Shown piece by piece: positions 23,926 to 30,896 of a DNA stretch of 35,166 nucleotides. The notes under the pieces were generated by a model, which worked only from the letters and a program-made list of their open reading frames with translations, was not told the DNA's origin and did no database searches. The position numbers and the translations under genes were made by a program. Position 1 is the stretch's first letter; each line of letters starts with the position of its first letter. The DNA lies in contig NZ_BAAAYN010000049.1 in assembly GCF_039536245.1 (NCBI RefSeq), positions 1 to 35,166 of the forward strand, read 5' to 3'. The DNA is from Cryptosporangium minutisporangium. Lineage in GTDB: Bacteria > Actinomycetota > Actinomycetes > Mycobacteriales > Cryptosporangiaceae.

Positions 23926-23942
23926 GGGTGAAAATCTCACCC
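23926..23942. promoter_or_regulatory. Inverted repeat upstream of the PucR-type gene
   Basis: GGGTGA-AAATC-TCACCC is a perfect dyad 77 bases upstream of the chosen start. It is a candidate operator for autoregulation; no protein is assigned. Confidence 0.4.
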
Positions 23943-24024
23943 TTTCAGGTGCAGGCGCTTCTATCGACCCCTCTGCGACTGTTTGTTTTCGCGGCGGACG
24001 ATCATCTGGTCGTCTCGCCGTTCC

Positions 24025-24065
24025 GGCCCGGACCGCGTCGTCAGCCGAGTGGCGCGGTCCGGGCC
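24025..24065. terminator. Orphan terminator-like hairpin
   Basis: Perfect 13-bp GC-rich arms with a 15-base loop lie within a long gene-free stretch. There is no T-run on either side. Confidence 0.45.
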
Positions 24066-24761
24066 GTCCTGCGATTGACGTGCGGCCGAGTATGCTTTCC
24101 GGTCGGCCGAGCGGCCCGGCTGAGCACGGTGACCGAGTGCATCATCGCAGGTCACAGCGGATGCGATGAGTGTCGTCGGGGTAGGCGAGCGTCGACATCC
24201 CGACGCGCTTGGTTGCTCCCCGACGAACAATTATCAGAGGCTGCTGATTGCAATTTTCACTCTGTTCCGAAAGGCGAGCGGAGAGCATTCAACTAAGTTA
24301 CGTTCCCGCCGTGACTCCATTTCGCGACGGGTGTCGTCTCCTGATTCCGGCGAGGTTCGATCCGTCAGAAGTGCGCCGCGCGGGGCGATTTCGAGCGGCT
24401 GTGGCCGGCCGCGCCGCGCAGCCCAGGGCGGGCAGTCGCGAGGCTGCGCACGCCGACCCGTCCCGGCTGGTATCACTGGATTAGTCTTGCTCGTCCCGAA
24501 GTGGGCCGTACTCGTTCGTTCGCGCCCGACGACTCGTTGAGCCCTTTCGGCCTCCGGCCTTCCGCGCGGTCAAGCGTTCTCCGCACTCGCCGGTCGAAAG
24601 AGTTCACTCTCGGTGATAGTACTGATGCGTAGCCGATTAATGACGCGGTGAAGTGTCGAAGCACACTGTCCGGAACTGGAATCTGCCGGTAACCGCTCGC
24701 TGGATGGTGTTTCATCGACACATCCAGGTACCAGGCCATTCGACGTGATGGGATCCATCGG

Positions 24762-26567
24762 ATGCTTTTCGACCGGGCCCAGCTCACGGCCGCGCTGCCC
24801 CAGTACGAGGTGGGAGCTGAGCTGGGTCGCGGCGGCTTCGGGTTGGTCATCGAGGGCCGTCATCGACGCCTCGGCCGACCGGTCGCGATCAAGATTCTGA
24901 CGATTTCCGGCCCGGATGTCGAGCGCCGATTTCTTGCCGAAGCGCAAGTAATGGCGGTATTCGACCACCCGCATGTCGTCCGCGTACATGACTATGCGGA
25001 AAGCGACGGCCTCTGTCTGATCGTCATGGAACACCTTCCGGGTGGCACCCTTACGTCACGCATCGCCGAGGGGATCCGCCCGGAGACCGCGTGCGCGATC
25101 GGGCTGGCGATCGCCGACGCGCTGCACGCGGCGCACCAGCGCGGCATCGTGCACCGCGACATCAAGCCCGACAACGTTCTGTTCGCGGGCGACGGGGCCG
25201 TCAAGGTCACCGACTTCGGCATCGCGAAGCTCTTCGAGGGCTCCTCGATCACGACCGGCACGCTGGTGGGGACGCCGGCCTACGCCGCGCCCGAGCAGAT
25301 CCTCGGCCAGCGCGTCGGTCCGCCCACGGACGTGTACGCGGTCGGCGGATTGGTCTACCACATGCTGACCGGGCGGACGCCGTTCTCGCTCGAGCTGCCG
25401 TTCTCGGCGATGCTCCACCACCACCTGACGAAGCGCCCGGAGTTGCCGGCCGGTATGCCGCCCCAGATCGCGGCGGTGATCGGCCAGACGCTGGAGAAGG
25501 AGCCGGCCGCGCGTCCGGCGTCCGCGAAGGCTTTTGCACTGGCGCTCGCGGCCGCCGCCGTGGCGGACTTCGGATCCAGCTGGTCCGCGAACGCGGACAC
25601 ACCACTCCGGGTGGACGACGACGTGCGCGCCGTGATGGCGCTGACCACCGGTTCGGCGCAGGCGCGGCTCGGCGGGAGGCCCCGGCCGGCCCCGCGACGG
25701 CAGTCGACCGACGCGTCCGTGCCGCTCCAGTTGCGGACCCCGCCCCCCGGTCACCTCGCGATCCCCGAGTCCGGGCCGTTCACCCCGCCACCGGGCTACG
25801 ACCTCTCCGGAACGAACTACGACCGCACCGGCGGAGTCGGCTCCTCGTACGGGCACGGTGTCCAGCCCGGCGGGCCGGTCACCCCCGGATATCGTCCACC
25901 GACGAACGTCGGCCCGTCGTTCGGTCACGGCGCCGGTCCCGACGTGCGGTCGTCGTTCGGTCACGGGGCGGACGACGCACTCGGCGCGCCGCCGGTGACG
26001 CGGTCCGGACGGCACGCCGCCGAGCCGGACGTCGCGCCGATCTCCGGGCCCGGGTTCGCGCCACCAACCTCGTCGACCGGTGTGGCGCCGCCGCTGTCGC
26101 CGGCCGGCTCGGTAGGAAGCCCGCCGGTCGGCAGCCCGCCGGTGGGCAGCCCTCCGCCGCTGGGAAGCCCTCCGTTCGGAGGCCCACCGCTCGACAGCTC
26201 AGCGCGGCTAGGCAGTGTGCCGCCGCCGGCGAGCCCGGCGCCGTTCGGTAGCCCACCACCGACCGGGCACCCGGTGTCCGTCGGGCACTCGGCGTCGGGA
26301 ACCTCCGACGCGACGCCGTGGCGAGCGGGGCCGGGCATCGGACGGCGGGCGGCGCGACGGCGTCAGCAACGGTCGGAGCCGCACCCGGACGACCTGGACG
26401 CCGAGGAAGGCCTCCCGCGCCGGATGGTGATCCTGCTGGTGATCATCGTCGTCGTGGTGGCGGCGATCAGCATCGCGATCGGCGCCGGCCTCGGCTCGCT
26501 GCAGCGCAGCACCGAGAGCGACAGCCTGCCCGCACCGCACTCGGTGGTGGAGAGCGTCAGACAGTGA
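24762..26567 (+). CDS. Membrane Ser/Thr protein kinase with Pro/Gly-rich tail
   Basis: This 601-residue Hanks-type kinase keeps all the key residues: glycine loop GRGGFG (22-27), Lys44 in VAIKIL, Glu60 of helix C, HRDIKPDN (catalytic Asp133, Asn138), DFG (151-153) and APE (176-178). The segment SSITTGTLVGTPAY is the activation loop. After about residue 275 comes a low-complexity linker with three (Y/F)GHG units and tandem GSPPVG-like repeats (DNA near 26110-26230). One membrane helix (about 555-577) and roughly 24 outside residues end the protein. There are no PASTA repeats, so the outside part is unlikely to bind peptidoglycan as PknB does. Its stop overlaps the convergent oxidoreductase gene by 11 bases. 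Confidence 0.94.
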   Translation: MLFDRAQLTAALPQYEVGAELGRGGFGLVIEGRHRRLGRPVAIKILTISGPDVERRFLAEAQVMAVFDHPHVVRVHDYAESDGLCLIVMEHLPGGTLTSRIAEGIRPETACAIGLAIADALHAAHQRGIVHRDIKPDNVLFAGDGAVKVTDFGIAKLFEGSSITTGTLVGTPAYAAPEQILGQRVGPPTDVYAVGGLVYHMLTGRTPFSLELPFSAMLHHHLTKRPELPAGMPPQIAAVIGQTLEKEPAARPASAKAFALALAAAAVADFGSSWSANADTPLRVDDDVRAVMALTTGSAQARLGGRPRPAPRRQSTDASVPLQLRTPPPGHLAIPESGPFTPPPGYDLSGTNYDRTGGVGSSYGHGVQPGGPVTPGYRPPTNVGPSFGHGAGPDVRSSFGHGADDALGAPPVTRSGRHAAEPDVAPISGPGFAPPTSSTGVAPPLSPAGSVGSPPVGSPPVGSPPPLGSPPFGGPPLDSSARLGSVPPPASPAPFGSPPPTGHPVSVGHSASGTSDATPWRAGPGIGRRAARRRQQRSEPHPDDLDAEEGLPRRMVILLVIIVVVVAAISIAIGAGLGSLQRSTESDSLPAPHSVVESVRQ

Positions 26568-27531
26568 TGACGATCTTGCCCGCTGGGTGTCCCTCGGCGA
26601 GGTAGCGCATCGCGTCCGGCGCCTCGTCGAGCGAGTAGGTGTGGACGATCGGCGGCGTCACCGAGCCGGCCGTCATCAGGCGACCGAGCTCCTCGAAATC
26701 GGCGACGTTCTCCGTACCGAGGAGGTTCCGCATCCGGCGGCGGCGGACGATCCCGATCAGTGGCGCGAACAGTTGCCGGTGGAAGCCCTGCAGCAGCCGT
26801 CCGCGTGACTCCTCGCCGCCGACGAGGACGAGCGTCCCGGTCGGTGTCAGCGCGCGCTGCAGGAGCGACAGCGGTCGGTTTCCGGCGGTGTCGACGACGA
26901 CGTCGTACCGCGCGCCGTGGGCGTCCACTTCCTCGCGGGTGTAGTCGATGACGTCGTCGGCGCCGATCGAGCGCACCAGGTCGATCTTCGAGGTGCTGCA
27001 GACGCCGGTGACCGTCGCGCCGAGCGACTTGCCGATCTGGACGGCGAACGACCCGACGCCGCCGGCCGCGCCGATCACCAGAACGCGCTGGCCGGCCCGC
27101 ACGCGTCCGAGGTCGCGAATCGCTTGCAGCGCGGACGTTCCGGAGCAGCCGACGGTGGAGGCCTGCTCGAACGAGACGTTCGGCGGTAACGAGGCGAGCC
27201 GCTTCTCGGGCGCCACGGCGTACTCGGCCCAGCAGCCGGTGCTGTTGGTGCCGAACACCTCGTCGCCGGGCCGGAAGCGGGTCACCTGCGCGCCGACCTC
27301 GGTGACGACGCCGGCGAAGGCCCGGCCGAGCACCGCGACCTTCGGCGCACGGAGTCCGATGACCGGGCGCATCAGATAGGGGCGGCCGGTCATCATGTGC
27401 CAGACGCCGCGGTCGTTGCTGGCCGCTCGGACTCTGACGAGCACCTCGCGGTCGCCCGGGGTCGGCGCGGGCACCTCCCGCACCTCGAGAACGTCGGCCT
27501 CGCCGTAGACGGTGCGCACGCACGCTTTCAT
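26557..27531 (-). CDS. MDR-family NAD(P)H oxidoreductase (quinone reductase-like)
   Basis: This 324-residue medium-chain dehydrogenase/reductase has an N-terminal GroES-like domain and a Rossmann fold with VLVIGAAGGVGSFAVQIGKSLGA. The zinc ligands of alcohol dehydrogenases are absent, which points to the quinone oxidoreductase/enoyl-reductase branch. SNDRGVWHMMTGRPYLMRP is typical of actinobacterial members annotated as NAD(P)-dependent alcohol dehydrogenases. The start overlaps the XRE regulator's stop (ATGA), so it is the last gene of a three-gene operon. Substrate unknown. Confidence 0.92.
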   Translation of the reverse strand: MKACVRTVYGEADVLEVREVPAPTPGDREVLVRVRAASNDRGVWHMMTGRPYLMRPVIGLRAPKVAVLGRAFAGVVTEVGAQVTRFRPGDEVFGTNSTGCWAEYAVAPEKRLASLPPNVSFEQASTVGCSGTSALQAIRDLGRVRAGQRVLVIGAAGGVGSFAVQIGKSLGATVTGVCSTSKIDLVRSIGADDVIDYTREEVDAHGARYDVVVDTAGNRPLSLLQRALTPTGTLVLVGGEESRGRLLQGFHRQLFAPLIGIVRRRRMRNLLGTENVADFEELGRLMTAGSVTPPIVHTYSLDEAPDAMRYLAEGHPAGKIVITV

Positions 27532-27761
27532 GTCGCTCCTCCTGGGTCTTCCGGGTAGTGGAATACGTCGTCGAGTGGAACGTGGAACACACGGGCGATA
27601 CGGAACGCCATCTCCAGCGAGGGCGAGTACCGCCCCTGCTCGATGGCGATGACGGTTTGCCGGGTCACGCCGATGCGCTCGGCCAGTTCGGCCTGGGTCA
27701 TCTCGCCGTTGGCGAAGCGCAGGGCGCGGATCGAATTCGTGACCCGGGTCGGCTTCACCAT
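27528..27761 (-). CDS. Small XRE-family regulator
   Basis: This 77-residue protein is a single Cro/C1-type helix-turn-helix: MTQAELAERIGVTRQTVIAIEQGRYSPSLEMAFRIARVFHVPLDDVFHY. It belongs to the YozG-like small regulators that often accompany DUF2178-like membrane proteins. The start overlaps the membrane protein's stop by seven bases, and its stop overlaps the oxidoreductase start. It probably controls this operon through the dyads at 28222-28246. Confidence 0.93.
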   Translation of the reverse strand: MVKPTRVTNSIRALRFANGEMTQAELAERIGVTRQTVIAIEQGRYSPSLEMAFRIARVFHVPLDDVFHYPEDPGGAT

Positions 27762-28183
27762 TCGGGGAACGTCCGGCGGTAGACGATCACCTTGGTGACC
27801 GAGCCGAGGATCCCGGCCAGTACGAAGCACAGGTAGATGACGTTCGCGATCCAGAACTGGTCCCACTCGACGATGCACATCAGCATCGCCGCGACACCGC
27901 CGATCGTGACGAACGACTGACCGACGTACTCACCGAGCCGGTTGATCTCCTTGTCGCGCACGTCGCGGGCTCGAGACGCGTGCGGCGTGAAGATGCTCAT
28001 CAGGATCTCGATCACGATCGCGGCGACGATCGCGCCGCCGATCGTGGTCAGCAACGGTCCCGCGTACGGGACGTCGGACAACGCTCGCCCGTCCGTGCGG
28101 CCGACGATCGTGACGACGTACGCCACGTACGCCACCACGCTGACGACCAGCATGATCCACGCCCGCTTCTCGGTGAGCGTCAC
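27755..28183 (-). CDS. Four-helix membrane protein paired with an XRE regulator
   Basis: This 142-residue protein has four predicted helices (about 10-28, 43-65, 94-110 and 115-135) with a charged cytoplasmic loop RARDVRDKEINRLGEYVG. That layout is like the DUF2178 proteins found beside small XRE regulators in many bacteria. I place the start at the GTG at 28183 because GGAGG (28190-28194) is six bases upstream. A GTG at 28240 would add 19 residues that overlap the promoter and a short leader reading. Function unknown; a membrane sensor for the regulator is plausible. Confidence 0.82.
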   Translation of the reverse strand: MTLTEKRAWIMLVVSVVAYVAYVVTIVGRTDGRALSDVPYAGPLLTTIGGAIVAAIVIEILMSIFTPHASRARDVRDKEINRLGEYVGQSFVTIGGVAAMLMCIVEWDQFWIANVIYLCFVLAGILGSVTKVIVYRRTFPEW

Positions 28184-28206
28184 CCAGGGCCTCCGATGTA
28201 AAGCAT
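28180..28206 (-). CDS. Possible 8-codon leader peptide
   Basis: A GGAGG at 28215-28219 precedes an ATG at 28206 by eight bases. The reading MLYIGGPG ends in a TGA that overlaps the GTG start of the four-helix membrane protein (GTGA). A second GGAGG lies inside it, ahead of that GTG. This arrangement could couple translation of the two, but so short a reading could also be chance. Confidence 0.3.
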   Translation of the reverse strand: MLYIGGPG

Positions 28207-28221
28207 TCTTAACACCTCCGA

Positions 28222-28248
28222 TGTCTGTCAGAGTAGACACCGTGTCAA
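28222..28248 (-). promoter_or_regulatory. Promoter region and dyads of the XRE operon
   Basis: On the minus strand TTGACA (28243-28248) is a perfect -35 box. GACAC-C-GTGTC (28236-28246) overlaps it, and TGTCT-N8-AGACA (28222-28239) lies just downstream. The -10 box is weak. The dyads are the likely operator of the operon's XRE protein. Confidence 0.5.
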
Positions 28249-28266
28249 GAGTTCTTTACACGAAGG

Positions 28267-28298
28267 CCGCGCGGCGACGGTTGTGGACCGCCGCGCGG
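28267..28298. other. GC-rich hairpin between divergent genes
   Basis: Perfect 10-bp arms (CCGCGCGGCG and complement) with a 12-base loop lie between the XRE operon promoter and the start of the large membrane protein gene. It may insulate the two divergent units or be part of a leader. Confidence 0.4.
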
Positions 28299-28375
28299 AA
28301 CAGTTCCCGTACAACCTGCGAACACGGCAGCTCAGGGCAGAGATTTGGGCGGGATCCGCCTACCGTTCCGAACCG

Positions 28376-30817
28376 ATGAAGAGGATCACTCGATCGCTCC
28401 GCACCGCCCTCCCGGCCCGGGGCTGGCTGTTGCTCGCCGCGCTGTGCGCGCTCGCCGTCCTGCTGGCGTCGGCGACGAACGCCCATTACGGTCCGGACTC
28501 CCGGATCTACCTGGCGTGGACCTACTGGTACCTCGGCCATCCGCAGGCGGAGGCGGCCCAGCTCTCCTACGACTACCTCGCGACCAATCCGGGGCTGGCC
28601 AACTGCTGGACCTGCTGGCCGGAGGATTACCGCACCAGCTTCTTCACCGGGCAGTACGCGGCCGTGGTCGGACCGCGCATCCTGCTGCCGCTGCTCTCCG
28701 CGCCGTTCGTCGTGCTGATCGGTCCGGCCGGACTGCTCGTCGTCCCGATCATCGGCTACGCACTGGCGATCGTCGCGACGGTGGTGCTCGCGTCCCGGCT
28801 CTGGGGGCCCCGGTGGGCCCTGGTGGCCGGCGCGATGCTGCTGCTGCCGGTCTCGGTCTCGCGCTGGAGCGTGGTCGCGCACACCGAGGGGCCGGCGTTC
28901 GCGCTGCTGACCCTGCCGCTGTTGCTGTTGCCGCTGGCCCAGCGGGTCACCCGCAAACACGTCGCCTGGTACGTCGTCCTGGTCGTGCTCGGGATGCTCA
29001 ACCGGCAGTTCGCGATCGCGCTGCCGGTCGCCGTCGGCGCGGCCTGGCTGCTCGTGGCCGTCCGCGACCGCGCGATCCGCAACCCGTGGCTGCCGTTCGC
29101 GGTCTGGGGCAGCCTCGTGGGGGTCGGCGTCCTCGCCGTCCAGATGCTCGTCTCACCGCTGATCTTCGGCGGCGAGGAGCTGTCGCTCAGCCGTCGATTC
29201 GACGACCTCGCCGGGAAGTACTTCGGGACCTATGGCGTCGCCGCCCTCCCGGACGTGGTCTGGAACATCGTCCGCTCGGACCTGCTGCGGGTGCGGTACG
29301 ACCTGGCGTTGGTCGCCTTGCTGGCCGCCGCCACGGTCGCCGTGGTCTGGCGGTTCCGCAGCGAGCTGTCCGCGCTGGCGGCCGGCGCGTTCCTCGTCGT
29401 GAGCGCGATCAACGTGGTCGAGTTCTGGCCGGCGGCGTTCCGCTATCACGCGCCGATCGTCCCGTTGCTGGTGCTGGCCGTCGTCGCGCTGCTGGTCGAC
29501 CTGTGGGGGCCGATCCGCCGGGTGCCGTCCCGCTCCACCGAGGCCGGGGCCCGCGAGCCGGTGCCACTGCCTCGGCGGGCCCGGCGATGGCGGCCGATCC
29601 GGTTCGGGACGCAGTGGGTCGGCGCGCTGCCCGCACACGCCTGGGCCACGATCGCCGGGCTGGTCGTCGTCAGCCTCGCCGTGCTCGCGGACCGGACCTG
29701 GCACTACGGTCCGACCAGCCTCTACCACCTCGCGTGGTCGTACCGGTTCCTCGGCCACTCGCCGGCCGAGGCGACCGCGCTGACCTACCAGGGCCTCTCC
29801 GACAAGGCGTTCTTCCAAGAGAACTGTTCCGGCTGGTCCTGCTGGCAGAACGGGGACAGCTGGCTGTTCGAGCACGCCGGGTCCGCCGATCCCAACCTGA
29901 TCTACCCACTGCTCTCCGCGCCGTTCGTCGCGGTGCTCGGCGCACCGGGTCTGCTCGTCGTCCCGTTCGTCTCGTTCCTGGCCGCGATCGGGATGCTGAC
30001 GCACTTCGCTGCCGCCCGCTGGGGCGCGCTGGCCGGTGCGGTGACCGCGGTCGTATTCGTGATCAGCGACCGGATCGTCGTCACGTCGATGGCCGGGTCC
30101 GCCGACATGCTCGCGATCGCCCTCTGCTGCGCGTGCCTGTTCACGCTGCCGCTCGCCCGGCGCCGTGGGCGGCGGGCGCTGGCCGCGTTCGCACTGCTGG
30201 TCGCGCTGATGCTGCTGGCTCGGTCGCCGGCGTTGGCGTTCGTCGGAGCGGTGGCGGTCGGGTGGCTCGTCGTCGCGGTGCGCGATCGGTCGGTGCGCAA
30301 CCCATGGCTCCCGTACGCGGCGATCTCGGCTGGGCTGGCGGTGCTCGTGGTCGTCCTCGGGCAACTCGTCGCGGTCGCCGACGCCCGCTACCTCGGGCGT
30401 GCGAGCGAACTGCTGGACGGTAGCGACGTCGGTGGTGCGCTGACCGAGCGGCTCGCGGAGACGGTCGACGTGGACGGTCGGTACCTCGCGGTGGACTCCG
30501 TGCTCTGTGTCGTGCTCGTGGTGGCGGTCGTCGTGGCGCTGGCTCGGGTGCCACGGGATCCGCTCGCGGCGATGGCGCTCGGCGGGTTCGTCGTCGCCGC
30601 GCTGCTGGAGGTGCTCACAGGGGTCCCGTCCGGAGCGCGCTGGTTCAGCCCGGTGTTCCCGCTGTTGTTGCTCACTGCGATGGCCGTACTGGCGCAGCTG
30701 TTCGAGCAACTCGGCCCCTGGGAGGTGCCCGGCGCGACGGCGCGTGCGGCGCTCCCGGCGTCCGCCCCGACGTCACCGCCGGTGCTCACCGCGAGCGGTG
30801 CAAACCACCATAAATAG
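28376..30817 (+). CDS. Duplicated and fused polytopic membrane protein (GT-C-like)
   Basis: This 813-residue protein consists of two homologous halves. HYGPDSRIYLAW (His37) recurs as HYGPTSLYHLAW (His443), then YLGHPQAEAAQLSY as FLGHSPAEATALTY. A CWTCW motif recurs as CSGWSCW, LLPLLSAPFVVLIGPAGLLVVP as IYPLLSAPFVAVLGAPGLLVVP, and LLVAVRDRAIRNPWLPF as LVVAVRDRSVRNPWLPY. Each half has about nine to ten helices. A conserved acidic residue in the first outside loop, present in half one (Asp41) but Thr in half two, recalls GT-C glycosyltransferases. That family link is inference. ATG 28376 follows TACCGT (28361-28366) closely and starts the first half cleanly. A His-rich tail ends the protein. Confidence 0.85.
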   Translation: MKRITRSLRTALPARGWLLLAALCALAVLLASATNAHYGPDSRIYLAWTYWYLGHPQAEAAQLSYDYLATNPGLANCWTCWPEDYRTSFFTGQYAAVVGPRILLPLLSAPFVVLIGPAGLLVVPIIGYALAIVATVVLASRLWGPRWALVAGAMLLLPVSVSRWSVVAHTEGPAFALLTLPLLLLPLAQRVTRKHVAWYVVLVVLGMLNRQFAIALPVAVGAAWLLVAVRDRAIRNPWLPFAVWGSLVGVGVLAVQMLVSPLIFGGEELSLSRRFDDLAGKYFGTYGVAALPDVVWNIVRSDLLRVRYDLALVALLAAATVAVVWRFRSELSALAAGAFLVVSAINVVEFWPAAFRYHAPIVPLLVLAVVALLVDLWGPIRRVPSRSTEAGAREPVPLPRRARRWRPIRFGTQWVGALPAHAWATIAGLVVVSLAVLADRTWHYGPTSLYHLAWSYRFLGHSPAEATALTYQGLSDKAFFQENCSGWSCWQNGDSWLFEHAGSADPNLIYPLLSAPFVAVLGAPGLLVVPFVSFLAAIGMLTHFAAARWGALAGAVTAVVFVISDRIVVTSMAGSADMLAIALCCACLFTLPLARRRGRRALAAFALLVALMLLARSPALAFVGAVAVGWLVVAVRDRSVRNPWLPYAAISAGLAVLVVVLGQLVAVADARYLGRASELLDGSDVGGALTERLAETVDVDGRYLAVDSVLCVVLVVAVVVALARVPRDPLAAMALGGFVVAALLEVLTGVPSGARWFSPVFPLLLLTAMAVLAQLFEQLGPWEVPGATARAALPASAPTSPPVLTASGANHHK

Positions 30818-30896
30818 CGTTAAGACTGGTACCGTTCACGCGCGTCGGACCCCAGTCCTTCCGTCGCTGCGGCGGCGCCCGTTCGAACGGCACGTG

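Larger units (their letters stand above)
23850..24761. other. Long intergenic region with an orphan hairpin
   Basis: About 910 bases separate the divergent PucR-type and kinase genes. Open frames here have irregular codon use and no recognisable motifs, and 24160-24760 is visibly less GC-rich than coding DNA. At 24025-24037 and 24053-24065 there is a perfect 13-bp inverted repeat (GGCCCGGACCGCG and complement) with a 15-base loop. It looks like a terminator but has no gene before it on either strand. The region could hold a small RNA, a decayed gene or long regulatory leaders. Confidence 0.6.

Noticed and set aside
24234-24850. Several short readings in the long intergenic region
   Set aside because: Third-position GC is irregular, there are no ribosome binding sites at good spacing and no recognisable motifs, so none can be supported as a gene.
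29153-30709. A 518-codon minus-strand reading opposite the fused membrane protein
   Set aside because: It is Arg/Asp/Gln/Pro-rich without motifs, while the plus strand shows hydrophobic helices and an internal duplication.
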